Part shown: piece after piece, positions 30,724 through 40,318 of the stretch | How the letters are laid out: every line of letters begins with the position of its first letter | Numbering within the stretch: the first letter of the stretch is position 1 | Source: Gilliamella sp. ESL0441 | GTDB lineage: Bacteria > Pseudomonadota > Gammaproteobacteria > Enterobacterales > Orbaceae | DNA: 64,000 nt | Direction of reading: 5' to 3' | Assembly (NCBI RefSeq): GCF_019469185.1 | Contig: NZ_CP048264.1 | Span: forward strand, 1,550,001 to 1,614,000 | Program-made: the position numbers and the translations under genes | The notes under the pieces: generated by a model | Told to the model about the DNA's origin: nothing | Databases searched by the model: none | What the model saw: the letters and a program-made list of their open reading frames with translations, nothing else

Positions 30724-31779
30724 CTAAAAAGGAAAGATTAACTGTTTGTCTAATTGTGGATCAATAAGGGTGACATGAAAGCCGATTAACCTCACTCCCC
30801 TATCATTACGCCGTTCTTGCCAAACTTTGTACGCTTGTTCAATCAAATCTTGTTTATCCAACTTTGCCCAGACATGTTCTTGTGTCGTAAGTTGAAAATC
30901 ATCAAATTTAAATTTTACCCCTTGTCTGGCTATTGATAAATCCGTTCTGACTTTACTTAATCGTTTTTCTAACTCTTCATAAAGTGGATCGAGTTGCATT
31001 AAACAGTCATCCCAAGTATGAATATCATCAACTAAAGTACGTTCAACCCCCACTGATTTACGTTGCCTGTCATTACAGACTTCACGCTCATCAATGCCTT
31101 GACATCTTTCATAAAGTACTCGACCAAACTTACCAAATTGATTAAGTAATTTAGTTAAATCATATTTCAAGACGTCTTGGCAATTGAACAACCCTAATTC
31201 AGCCAGTTTTTTTTCCGTGACTTTACCCACACCTGGAATCTTTTTAAGAGGAAGTTGCTGTATAAATTGCTCGACTTCATCAGGCGTAATCACATATTGA
31301 CCGTTAGGCTTGTTCATATCTGAAGCAATTTTAGCTAAAAATTTAAGTGGTGCAACACCGGCTGACGCAGTTAATCCCAGTTCATTAAATATAGCTTCAC
31401 GAATGTCTTTGGCAATTAATGTTGCCGAACCATGACAAAGTTGACAATCAGTCACATCTAAATAGGCTTCATCAAGTGATAAGGCCTCGATTGCTTGAGT
31501 ATAACGCTGAAAAATCTGATGAATCTGGTTTGAAACTTCTTTATAAACAGCATGTCTTCCCGGTATGACTTTAAGATTCGGGCACAACTTTACTGCTTGA
31601 GCCATTGGCATAGCACTATGAATACCAAATTGCCTAGCTAAATAATTGGCTGTCGCCACAACACCTCGTTTACGAGGATCTCCTCCTACTGCAATGGGGA
31701 TGTTACGGTATCGAGGGTTGTCACGCATCTCAACTGCCGCATAAAAACAATCCATGTCAACATGAATGATTTTTCGCAT
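30724..31779 (-). CDS. dinB: DNA polymerase IV
   Basis: Pol IV is a Y-family translesion polymerase. From the ATG at 31779 the product is 351 residues, exactly the E. coli length, starting MRKIIHVDMDCFYAAVEMRD. The catalytic SLDEAYLDVT motif, the helix-hairpin-helix LKKIPGVGKVTEKKLAELG and the little-finger domain are present. The protein ends in QLIFPF, close to the beta-clamp binding end of the family. The longer in-frame extension of 23 codons has no homology. No LexA box is obvious upstream. Confidence 0.95.
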   Translation of the reverse strand: MRKIIHVDMDCFYAAVEMRDNPRYRNIPIAVGGDPRKRGVVATANYLARQFGIHSAMPMAQAVKLCPNLKVIPGRHAVYKEVSNQIHQIFQRYTQAIEALSLDEAYLDVTDCQLCHGSATLIAKDIREAIFNELGLTASAGVAPLKFLAKIASDMNKPNGQYVITPDEVEQFIQQLPLKKIPGVGKVTEKKLAELGLFNCQDVLKYDLTKLLNQFGKFGRVLYERCQGIDEREVCNDRQRKSVGVERTLVDDIHTWDDCLMQLDPLYEELEKRLSKVRTDLSIARQGVKFKFDDFQLTTQEHVWAKLDKQDLIEQAYKVWQERRNDRGVRLIGFHVTLIDPQLDKQLIFPF

Positions 31780-31860
31780 AATCTGAATGATAGCATCTAA
31801 AATATAACTGTATAAATATACAATACCATACCTTAAATGCTTGTGCAATCAGGATATCAA

Positions 31861-33576
31861 CTACTCAAACAATTTATCAAAATCCATTAAACCTTTTTTA
31901 TCATAAGGATCACCAATCCAACGTACTGATTGTTTAAATTTAGGATTGACTAAACTTTTTTCAGGCTGATATAAACTGTAACTTAAGCCGGCTAAATCAG
32001 ACCAAGTGTGAATTAAATCTTGTGAGCTAAATTTTCGATCAACGTAAGCTTGATAATCATTAGGATGCGTTTTTAACCAACTTGGTGATTGCCAAAGTAT
32101 AAACGGAATGGTATACATCGGTTTGGTTGGTGCTTTTTCATTTCGTCCTAAGATATCATACGGTGGTGTTTGATAAACCTCTTCACCATGATCGGAAAAA
32201 TACAACATAAAACCGTTATTATGGCTCTGTTTAAAAGTATTAAACAAAGTCGTTATTACATAATCATTATAACTCACTGCATTATCATAGCTGTTGTAGA
32301 CTTTGGCGTTATCATCGTCAATATCGAATGGAATGCCTGTCTTATCTTGAAAAACGTTATATACACTATTTTTCGGATAACGAAATTCATATTTCATATG
32401 TGTACCAAGTAAATGAATAACAATAAATTTCTTTTTAGCGGGATCGGTTAACACTTCTTTAAAAGGCTGAATTACAGCATCATCATATTGTCTGGCACTT
32501 TGGTTACGATCGTTATTCATATAAAATTGTTTATCTGTTTGCTTTGAAAACATGGTTAACATCGTATTTCGTTTAGTCATTGTTTGTTGATTGGTAATCC
32601 AAAATGTTTTATACCCTGCTTGTTTCATAAGATGAATGAGTGACGGTTGCTTTAAATACAAATCGGGATGCTGTTCATCGGCAAAAGTCAGGGCTTGTTC
32701 TAAAATTTCGATCGTATAAGGTCTGGATGAGACAACATCGTTGAAAACCAATAAGTTTGGGTTTTCTTTTTTAAATTGTTCAATCATAGGGGTGGTATTT
32801 CGGTTATAACCATAAATCCCCATTCTTGTCCGTGTAGTCGATTCCCCAATAATTAAGACTAATGTTCTCGGTGTATCTCCATTACTATCTTTCAAATTTT
32901 CGAATGAAGGCAAAGATTGCAAATTGTTCAAAATATTTTCCATATTAGAAAGTTGTGAACGGTAAGCGATATAGCTGCTCATTAATTGCCAAGGTACTGT
33001 CGTTTCCATGCGGCTTAATAAATGCGCTCCCGCTCTCTCAAAGGAGGTTTTTTTTACCATTACACTGATTGCTAGTGGCATCAAAGCATAAATAGCAATC
33101 AACAATGAAACTATCCACTTAGTTTTATTTTGGACATAAACCGGCTTGACTTGTTTCCAAAGAAATAGCGCCACTAAAACATAGACGACTAATACGGCAA
33201 TCAATTTAAAACTCAAGTATTGCTGAATATATTCATTAGATTCATTGAAATTTGATTCAGCCATTATAAAAAATACACTTTGTGAAAATTCCTGCCGATA
33301 AATCACAAAATACGCTAGCGAAATTAAAGACAATCCGCCAACTATAATCCCAAAGATGGCTGCAATTTTACGAGTATAATTAGGAAAAAATAACACCGGT
33401 ATCAGCCAAATTAGACTGTAAATAATCGAATCCCTAAATCCGATAAAATTGGAATGTCCCGACAAAGCGATATACAATTGCAAAGCGGATGAAAAATAAG
33501 TAAAAAATAATATAATCAAAAATAACGAGGAAAAACTAAATTTCTGATCTGCTTTCAAATTTTGCATAAATATCAA
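31861..33576 (-). CDS. cptA: Phosphoethanolamine transferase CptA
   Basis: CptA adds phosphoethanolamine to the lipopolysaccharide core in the inner membrane. The 571-residue protein is collinear with E. coli CptA (577). About five N-terminal transmembrane helices (residues 15-170) are followed by a periplasmic sulfatase-like domain. That domain has GESTTRTRMGIYGY at 244-257, SRPYTIEILEQALTFA, TFWITNQQTMTKRNTMLT and the metal-binding YFSDHGEEVY. Lengthy identity to CptA rather than EptA or OpgE supports the name. It lies upstream of dinB on the same strand with an 80-bp gap to the dinB ATG. Confidence 0.92.
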   Translation of the reverse strand: MIFMQNLKADQKFSFSSLFLIILFFTYFSSALQLYIALSGHSNFIGFRDSIIYSLIWLIPVLFFPNYTRKIAAIFGIIVGGLSLISLAYFVIYRQEFSQSVFFIMAESNFNESNEYIQQYLSFKLIAVLVVYVLVALFLWKQVKPVYVQNKTKWIVSLLIAIYALMPLAISVMVKKTSFERAGAHLLSRMETTVPWQLMSSYIAYRSQLSNMENILNNLQSLPSFENLKDSNGDTPRTLVLIIGESTTRTRMGIYGYNRNTTPMIEQFKKENPNLLVFNDVVSSRPYTIEILEQALTFADEQHPDLYLKQPSLIHLMKQAGYKTFWITNQQTMTKRNTMLTMFSKQTDKQFYMNNDRNQSARQYDDAVIQPFKEVLTDPAKKKFIVIHLLGTHMKYEFRYPKNSVYNVFQDKTGIPFDIDDDNAKVYNSYDNAVSYNDYVITTLFNTFKQSHNNGFMLYFSDHGEEVYQTPPYDILGRNEKAPTKPMYTIPFILWQSPSWLKTHPNDYQAYVDRKFSSQDLIHTWSDLAGLSYSLYQPEKSLVNPKFKQSVRWIGDPYDKKGLMDFDKLFE

Positions 33577-33752
33577 TAAAGAATCATGATGAAAAAGTTT
33601 TTATAAGATACATTCGGTAGATTAATAAAACCTTAAGCACTCACATTCGATATTGAAAAAACAATAGCCAACTGTAATCATTAATGCATAAAACCAATAT
33701 TAAGCATATTTTCAATGAATATACTGCTTAGCTAAAGATTAATTTTAGCGGA

Positions 33753-34460
33753 TTAAATCGACTTCAAGCCTAATAGCTGAGCAACATGTTGATGTTCTGA
33801 ACAGGTTAACTTTTTGGGTGAATGATTAAAAATAATCTGTCCTTCATCGACAACTAAACATCGTGAAAAATAATACAAAGATTCATCCAGATAATGGGAC
33901 ACCATCATTAATGTTAATTCAAATTCTTCACAGATTTGATTAACTAATTCAAGCATTTCAAAACGTAGTGATTGATCCAGTGCTGAAAAAGGCTCATCTA
34001 AAAGTAAAATCGGACGACGTTGAATTAGACACCTTGCTAAGGCAACTCGTTGGCGTTGACCACCCGATAATTGTTCAGGGTAACGTTGATTAAATCCTGT
34101 TAATCCAACTTTCGCTAAAATATCATCAATAATTTGCATTTGTGAAATATTCAGCTTTAAAGAAGGTTTTAATCCTAAAGCAATATTGTCTTGAACCGTT
34201 AAATGGTCAAACAAATTATTATGTTGAAACAACATAGATACAGGGCGTTTTCCGGGAGTGACATTCGTCATATCTTGATGATCGAGTATTATTTTTCCTG
34301 AATCAGGTGAAATAAAACCGGCAATCAAACTCAATAATGAACTTTTACCCGCACCACTTGGCCCAACAATGACGACCCGTTCTTTTGCGGCAATACCAAA
34401 ATTAAAAAACATTTTAAAATTATCATAATGATAATTAATATGATTGAGAGTGATCATCAT
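33753..34460 (-). CDS. thiQ: Thiamine ABC transporter ATP-binding protein
   Basis: ThiQ powers the ThiBPQ thiamine/TPP importer. The 235-residue ATPase has Walker A GPSGAGKSS, the Q-loop MLFQHNNLFDHLTV, the signature LSGGQRQRVALARCL and Walker B ILLLDEPFSALD. The switch histidine is in MMVSHYLDE. Its start overlaps the thiP end by 26 bp; two consecutive ATG codons are possible starts. It is the last gene of the riboswitch-controlled operon. Confidence 0.93.
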   Translation of the reverse strand: MMITLNHINYHYDNFKMFFNFGIAAKERVVIVGPSGAGKSSLLSLIAGFISPDSGKIILDHQDMTNVTPGKRPVSMLFQHNNLFDHLTVQDNIALGLKPSLKLNISQMQIIDDILAKVGLTGFNQRYPEQLSGGQRQRVALARCLIQRRPILLLDEPFSALDQSLRFEMLELVNQICEEFELTLMMVSHYLDESLYYFSRCLVVDEGQIIFNHSPKKLTCSEHQHVAQLLGLKSI

Positions 34461-36012
34461 CCACCAAAACCAATAAACTAAAAGAGATAATTAATAATAT
34501 TGCCGCTGTGACACTACCATCTTGATAATGATAATGCGATAGTTGCTCATAGAGGTAATAAGGCAATGTGATGACTGACTGCCCACCAAATAGTGCGATA
34601 ATGCCAAAATCCCCTAAAGATAAGATAGCCGAAAAAACAAAACTTTTTAACATTAATTTGTTTAATGCTTTATATTCAATCAAATAAAAATGATTCATCC
34701 CTTCAATATTTAGTGATTGGCTTAATAGCCAATAACGCTTAGTCACATCAAACATAGGGATAGCAAGGCTTTTAATCACAAAAGGTAATGCCATTAAAGC
34801 ATTACACAATATTAATAAAATGCAGATAAACCAAGTATTACCTGCATACTGATAAAATAATATAAACAATCCTGACGCTAAAATCATGCTGGGAATCGCT
34901 AAAATTAACGAACTGGCTAACATTAATCGATTACTCCACGTTATCTTATGATAAATGAGCAATCGACTATTTGTCCAAAGAATAAATAGTGACATTAACA
35001 GGGTTACCAGTGCCGATCCCAATGCAATGAAAAGTGAAAACAGTGTTGCATGTTGAAAGGTTGGCGTGAACAGTGACAAACGGAAAAAATAAACACCATC
35101 AATCACAATATTTATCAAAGGAAGTAAAATAAATAATCCCCCCATAATAATCATGATTGAACTTAGCAAGACAGCCAAGCCAGAAACAGGAAAACGATAG
35201 TTTTGCTTTATAAAACGCATTGTGACTTGTTTATTATTATTAAACTTTTGCATTATTCCCATAAAGCCTACACAACAAAGCAATTGCAATAAGGAAAGCA
35301 AAACCGCTTGAATAAAATCAAAATCACGAATGGATTGATAAATCGCTACTTCAATGGTGGTATATTTTGGTCCACCGCCTAAAGCCAACACAATCGCAAA
35401 ACTTGAAAAACAGAGCATAAAAATCAGCGATGCCATAGGCAAAATTTGCCGACGAAGATGTGGCCATTCAACCAATCGAAAAAAAGTGTAACCTGAAAAA
35501 TTTAATTGAGCGGCTAGCTGTTTCTGTTCAACAGGCACACTCATCAGCGTTCGGTAAAACAGACAACAAACATACGGAAAATTTAGAAATATGTGAGCTA
35601 ATAAAATTCCTTTTAAACCATAAATAGACCAAGAAAAAGGCCTGTCTAAATATGTAAAAATACTAGAGAGTAAACCTTGTTGTCCATAAACTGATAAAAG
35701 CCCTGTCACGACAACCAGCGCCGGTAAAATGAATGTCACCGGCATTATTCGTAATAATAACCTTTTACCCCAAAACTCAACCATGGATAGAGCCTTTGCC
35801 ATTAGAATAGCTAAGATAATAGATAGACATGTTGATAGTGTGGCTTGATAAAAAGTTATCCACAAAATATGTAATAAATAGCTATCAATATAACTATTTA
35901 TCTCACCTGAGGTTATCGCATAATAACAAATGGATAATAGCGCACTCCCCAGAACAACAATTATTCCGCTTGAGGCAATAATACCCGGTATTAATGTTCT
36001 AAAATTCAACAT
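34435..36012 (-). CDS. thiP: Thiamine ABC transporter permease
   Basis: ThiP is the membrane subunit of the thiamine importer, with two fused permease domains. The 525-residue protein has about twelve hydrophobic helices. The two cytoplasmic coupling motifs are around AAQLNFSGYTFFRLVEWPHLRRQ in the first half and SQSLNIEGMNHFYLIEYKALNK in the second. Length matches E. coli ThiP (536). It follows thiB with 14 bp and overlaps thiQ. Confidence 0.93.
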   Translation of the reverse strand: MLNFRTLIPGIIASSGIIVVLGSALLSICYYAITSGEINSYIDSYLLHILWITFYQATLSTCLSIILAILMAKALSMVEFWGKRLLLRIMPVTFILPALVVVTGLLSVYGQQGLLSSIFTYLDRPFSWSIYGLKGILLAHIFLNFPYVCCLFYRTLMSVPVEQKQLAAQLNFSGYTFFRLVEWPHLRRQILPMASLIFMLCFSSFAIVLALGGGPKYTTIEVAIYQSIRDFDFIQAVLLSLLQLLCCVGFMGIMQKFNNNKQVTMRFIKQNYRFPVSGLAVLLSSIMIIMGGLFILLPLINIVIDGVYFFRLSLFTPTFQHATLFSLFIALGSALVTLLMSLFILWTNSRLLIYHKITWSNRLMLASSLILAIPSMILASGLFILFYQYAGNTWFICILLILCNALMALPFVIKSLAIPMFDVTKRYWLLSQSLNIEGMNHFYLIEYKALNKLMLKSFVFSAILSLGDFGIIALFGGQSVITLPYYLYEQLSHYHYQDGSVTAAILLIISFSLLVLVDDDHSQSY

Positions 36013-36026
36013 GCAACTATCTTGGA

Positions 36027-37019
36027 TTATTTACTGATTGCTGACTGCCATTCACGAATCCAAGATCTTTGTTCTTTTTCAACTTGCTCAGGGTCAAATT
36101 CTAACGCCTTTGTGACAGGCTTTATTTGCTGATAAGCCTCAGGTAATGTCGTTTGAATAATCGGGTACATTACATTCTTTTCAGCAATTTGACGTTGTAC
36201 TTCAGGTTTAAGTAAATACTGTAAAAAATGACGTGCTAACTCAGGTTGCTGACTGTATTTGATAATACCTGCAACTTCAACTTGACGATAATGTCCTTCA
36301 TCAAAAATTGCTGCTTCATAGCGATGATCATTATTCATAATATGAGCAATCGGCGATGTACTGTAACTTAAAACAAAATCAGCTTCACCTTTCAAAAACA
36401 TTCCATAAGATTCACTCCAACCTTTCGTAACGGTTACCGTATTTTTTGCGATCTTTTTCCATACATTAGCGGCATCATCACCATAGATTTTTTTGATCCA
36501 AAACAATAAACCTAGTCCTGGCGTACTGGTTCTTGGGTCTTGATAAATAATGCGCCAATTGGCTTTATTATCAACAAGTTGTTGCATACTATGTGGGGGA
36601 GTTTTTATTTTATCTTTGTTATAAATAAAAGCAAAATAACCAAAATCATAAGGAAGAAAATCATTATCCCACCAATCAGTGTTAAGATTATCAGGTTTAT
36701 TGATTTGATGAGGAATAACAATATTAGCTAACTTAGCTTGTTGTATGATGTTATTGTCTAATCCCAAAATAACATCAGCATTAGTCTTTTTCCCTTCGAG
36801 CCGGATCCGATTTAAAATAGATACACCATCTCCTAACGAAACGATATCCAATTGACAATCACACTCCACTTCAAAACCTTGCTTAATGGCTTCACCAGGC
36901 CCCCACTCAGACATAAAAGAATTATAACTATAAACGGTTAAAGTTGGCTTGGCATTGGCAGTAGAAACAATGAAAAAAGATGAAAGAACAATGAATAAAA
37001 GAAGATTATTACGAAACAT
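36027..37019 (-). CDS. thiB: Thiamine-binding periplasmic protein
   Basis: ThiB binds thiamine, TMP and TPP in the periplasm and delivers them to ThiPQ. From the ATG at 37019 the 330-residue protein has a signal peptide (MFRNNLLLFIVLSSFFIVSTANA) and the family start KPTLTVYSYNSF. Binding-site regions such as VTKGWSESYGMFLKGEADFVLSYSTSP follow. GGAGG lies five bases upstream. The frame is open further upstream but would begin inside the riboswitch, so that start is rejected. Confidence 0.94.
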   Translation of the reverse strand: MFRNNLLLFIVLSSFFIVSTANAKPTLTVYSYNSFMSEWGPGEAIKQGFEVECDCQLDIVSLGDGVSILNRIRLEGKKTNADVILGLDNNIIQQAKLANIVIPHQINKPDNLNTDWWDNDFLPYDFGYFAFIYNKDKIKTPPHSMQQLVDNKANWRIIYQDPRTSTPGLGLLFWIKKIYGDDAANVWKKIAKNTVTVTKGWSESYGMFLKGEADFVLSYSTSPIAHIMNNDHRYEAAIFDEGHYRQVEVAGIIKYSQQPELARHFLQYLLKPEVQRQIAEKNVMYPIIQTTLPEAYQQIKPVTKALEFDPEQVEKEQRSWIREWQSAISK

Positions 37020-37071
37020 TTTGCCTCCAAAATAGTGAATAAAAGACAAAAGGTTTGAGCAGACATAATAA

Positions 37072-37158
37072 CTCAAATCCCTCCGCTGGCATGATCCAGA
37101 TCAGGTTCGACGGGTTATGTTAATCAACATTCTCAGCCTTTTGGGCACCCCGTTGAGA
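37072..37158 (-). promoter_or_regulatory. TPP riboswitch (thi box) controlling thiBPQ
   Basis: Read on the minus strand, this leader has the conserved elements of the TPP aptamer in order: GGGGTGCCC, GGCTGAGA, AACCCGTCGAACCTGAT, CTGGATCATGCCAG and CGGAGGGA. The 3' end lies about 50 bp before the thiB start, next to its ribosome-binding site. This suggests control of translation initiation, as for the E. coli thi genes. TPP binding would reduce importer synthesis. Confidence 0.95.
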
Positions 37159-37161
37159 ACA

Positions 37162-37558
37162 GGTGATTAGTTTAGTAGGTCGCAGTTTGATTGTAAATAA
37201 ATATTATCGGTAAAATAAGGAGATTAAGGGGTTCTAGCTTTAAATTTTCAGTCACTTTATTAGCTACAGCAATCAAACTTAAAACCAATATAAACTTCGA
37301 GTTTCTTCAAACATCATTCCTTGATAACTCAAAAAACTTATTCAATTTTTAAAAATAAACTTCATCACCATCTTTATAATTATTGTTAGTCATCTTGATG
37401 ATTAAAATAATAAACTAAATATAATCATAATTTCATTATTTAATTTTTAAGAAATGTGAATAAAGATTAAGTTTTTATTTAAAAAAAAGTAGATGTTACT
37501 CTATCGCTTTGTATATAATGATTAAATCAGTTAGTTAATAACGATTAAAGGATTAATT
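37162..37558. other. AT-rich gap between thiB leader and the ATPase-like fragment
   Basis: Nearly 400 bp without an open frame. It contains the thiB promoter on one strand and the promoter of the next gene on the other. I see no strong hairpin or operator. Confidence 0.4.
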
Positions 37559-38206
37559 ATGTCTCAACTTTCAAAAAAACCTCGCTGGATGCGTGATCTG
37601 ATACGCTATTTACCATCAAAATCTCAATTTGTTTTAACCGGAAATATCCATGATTTACAAAAATATAAAGACAGTACAGGATCAATTATTTCAGAAAAAT
37701 TAGAATTATTAATTTTTCAAGTGTTAAAAGATGCGAAGTTTAGCCATGTTTTAATGTGGAATTCAAATTCCGGATTTGAAGAAATTCAAACACCAAGTTT
37801 ACCTGCTGTTAACAGTGATGAAATATTTAAACGACTTAGATTGAACGCCCTTCATAAATCAGATTCTGCTAAAATAAATCATTTAAGCAATACGTTGGAT
37901 GAATTAGTCAGTTACAATGAACAACCAGTTGCTTTAATCATCGACTACCAATCTCATTTAAGTAAAGACCATCATAATTTAAGTTTTAGTGAACATCAGC
38001 TTTTTGCCCGTAGTCTTGCCTTATCAAAACAAGAAAAACCAAAATTAATAGGTTCAGATAATAAATTATTTTTTAATACGATTATTTGGTTAGTCGAAAA
38101 CGAAAGCGCACTACCTGATTGGTTACTAATTAATAATCCTAACATCAGGCATATCCCGATAACAACAACCAATTATGCAACGAGAATAAAAACAACTAAT
38201 GAATAG
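37559..38206 (+). CDS. Probable truncated AAA-ATPase-like protein (N-terminal domain only)
   Basis: The 215-residue product reads WMRDLIRYLPSKSQFVLTGNIHDLQ near its start and later VALIIDYQSHL, FSEHQLFARSLALS and LPDWLLINNPNIRHIPI. This pattern resembles, from memory, the N-terminal region of a larger bacterial AAA-ATPase family. No Walker A or B motif is present, and the frame ends where the ATPase core would be expected. AAGGATTAATT precedes the ATG, so it may still be expressed. It could be a decaying gene or a stand-alone domain. Confidence 0.5.
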   Translation: MSQLSKKPRWMRDLIRYLPSKSQFVLTGNIHDLQKYKDSTGSIISEKLELLIFQVLKDAKFSHVLMWNSNSGFEEIQTPSLPAVNSDEIFKRLRLNALHKSDSAKINHLSNTLDELVSYNEQPVALIIDYQSHLSKDHHNLSFSEHQLFARSLALSKQEKPKLIGSDNKLFFNTIIWLVENESALPDWLLINNPNIRHIPITTTNYATRIKTTNE

Positions 38207-38560
38207 TATTTATTTGATGTCAATTTTATTGGTTAATCAATTGGTGAAAAACTTACTCAATTAAAAAAATTTATCTACGACAATACTGCACTTGAAACGG
38301 CATTAAAACTGAAGAGCGACCAAACGATTAATAGAAACATTGAAAAACTAGGCCAACTGAATCGTTTTTGTACAGTTGCCAATGATTCAAGCAAAAGATA
38401 ATGATTTGCAATTTTTACAAAAACGAGCTTTGAGTAAAAAACACTCAAACAGCTAATCAAAACCCTGTTAAACTAAAGTAAACGACATCATCTGAGCCGT
38501 GACAAGTGTTTACTTTATCGGTATTATATTGGGCATTTATGATAATTGATTAGGTTTAGT
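38207..38560. other. Gap with a possible decayed coding fragment before argS
   Basis: From 38237 to 38401 one plus-strand frame is open for 54 codons and reads like protein: SIGEKLTQLKKFIYDNTALE, later INRNIEKLGQLNRF. It has no start codon and is closed by stops on both sides. Together with the short gene before it, this suggests that a longer coding region once lay here. It also includes the argS promoter region. Confidence 0.4.
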
Positions 38561-40294
38561 GTGAATATTCAACAATTACTAACTCAACGTGTTTCGCAAG
38601 CAATGATAATGGCCGGTGCTGATAATAACTGTGATGCCTTAATTAAACAATCAGCTAAAGTACAATTTGGCGATTATCAAGCTAATGGCATCATGGCAAC
38701 CGCCAAAAAACTAGGAATGCCACCAAGAGCGTTGGCGGAAAAGGTTTTACAACATCTAGATATTGATGACATTGCCGAAAAAGTCGAAATTGCTGGCCCC
38801 GGTTTTATTAACATCTTTTTAAAAAATAGTTGGATTGCTCAACAAAATGAAGTTGCACTGAGTAGCGATAAACTGAATATTACCTTACCTGCAAAAGCAC
38901 AAACGATTGTTGTAGACTACTCAGCACCGAATGTTGCCAAAGAGATGCATGTCGGTCATTTACGTTCAACAATCATCGGGGATGCCACTGTACGAGTTTT
39001 AACTTTTCTTGGTCATAATGTTATCCGTGCTAACCATGTCGGTGACTGGGGAACACAATTTGGGATGCTCATTGCTTATCTGGAAAAAATGCAAAATGAA
39101 CATGCTAATGATATGCAACTATCCGATCTGGAATCGTTTTATCGAGCAGCAAAAAAACATTACGATGAAGACGAAGTTTTTGCTGAAAAAGCACGTAATT
39201 ATGTTGTAAAACTGCAAGGTGGTGATGAATATTGTCGTGAAATGTGGCGAAAATTGGTCGATATTACCATGACGCAAAATATTGCGACTTACAAACGTTT
39301 AAATGTCACACTTTCCGTTGAAGACACCATGGGCGAAAGCATTTATAACAAAATGTTACCCGGCATTGTGGCAGATTTAAAACATAAAAAATTAGCGGTA
39401 GAAAGCGAAGGTGCAATCGTTGTATTTTTAGATGAATACAAAAATAAAGAAGGCGAACCAATGGGCGTGATTATTCAAAAACGCGACGGCGGTTACCTTT
39501 ATGCAACAACCGATATCGCCTGTGCCAAATATCGTTATGAAACACTACATGCCGATCGCATACTTTATTATACCGACTCACGTCAGCATCAGCATTTAGA
39601 ACAAGTTTGGACAATTGTACATAAAGCCAAATATGTGCCTGATTCTTTAAAACTCGAACACCATATGTTTGGTATGATGTTAGGAAAAGACGGTAAACCG
39701 TTTAAAACACGATCAGGTGATACGGTTAAATTAAATGATCTTTTAGATGAAGCGACTGAACGGGCAAAAGTCTTAATTCAAAGTAAAAATCCAGAACTCA
39801 CTGAACAAGAATTAGCACAAGTCGTCGATGCCGTTGCTATTGGTGCGGTTAAATACGCTGATCTTTCTAAAAATCGTACCACTGATTATGTTTTTGATTG
39901 GGACAATATGCTTTCTTTCGAAGGTAATACGGCACCCTACTTACAATATGCTTATACTCGAGTGTTATCGGTATTTAGAAAATCCAATATTTCAGAAGAT
40001 GACTTATCGGGAAGTATTATTTTAGAAACAGAAAAAGAACGCGCATTAGCCACACGATTAATTCAATTTGATGAAACTATTTCAGTGCTAGCAAATGAAG
40101 GCACGCCTCATGTGCTTTGTGCTTATCTTTATGATATCGCAACGCTTTTTTCAAGTTTTTACGAAAATTGTCCTATTTTGACAGCCGAAAATGAAAACCT
40201 AAAATTAAGTCGCTTAAAACTGGCTTCTTTGACAGCAAAAACACTGAAAATTGGGTTAGATATGTTAGGCATAAAAACCGTTGACAAAATGTAG
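38561..40294 (+). CDS. argS: Arginyl-tRNA synthetase
   Basis: ArgS charges tRNA-Arg. From the GTG at 38561 the product is 577 residues, the E. coli length, beginning like E. coli ArgS ([14 protein letters not shown]). Class I features are the HIGH-type [19 protein letters not shown] just before it, and [12 protein letters not shown]. The [12 protein letters not shown] loop stands in place of KMSKS, as in many ArgRS. The C-terminal anticodon-binding DALR domain ends in [12 protein letters not shown], matching the family. Confidence 0.96.
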   Translation: MNIQQLLTQRVSQAMIMAGADNNCDALIKQSAKVQFGDYQANGIMATAKKLGMPPRALAEKVLQHLDIDDIAEKVEIAGPGFINIFLKNSWIAQQNEVALSSDKLNITLPAKAQTIVVDYSAPNVAKEMHVGHLRSTIIGDATVRVLTFLGHNVIRANHVGDWGTQFGMLIAYLEKMQNEHANDMQLSDLESFYRAAKKHYDEDEVFAEKARNYVVKLQGGDEYCREMWRKLVDITMTQNIATYKRLNVTLSVEDTMGESIYNKMLPGIVADLKHKKLAVESEGAIVVFLDEYKNKEGEPMGVIIQKRDGGYLYATTDIACAKYRYETLHADRILYYTDSRQHQHLEQVWTIVHKAKYVPDSLKLEHHMFGMMLGKDGKPFKTRSGDTVKLNDLLDEATERAKVLIQSKNPELTEQELAQVVDAVAIGAVKYADLSKNRTTDYVFDWDNMLSFEGNTAPYLQYAYTRVLSVFRKSNISEDDLSGSIILETEKERALATRLIQFDETISVLANEGTPHVLCAYLYDIATLFSSFYENCPILTAENENLKLSRLKLASLTAKTLKIGLDMLGIKTVDKM

Positions 40295-40318
40295 CATTTA
40301 ATAGAATAAATTGAATGG

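Noticed and set aside
37020..37076. N-terminal extension of thiB
   Set aside because: The extra codons overlap the end of the TPP riboswitch and the ribosome-binding site. The downstream ATG gives a proper signal peptide and a GGAGG at the right distance.
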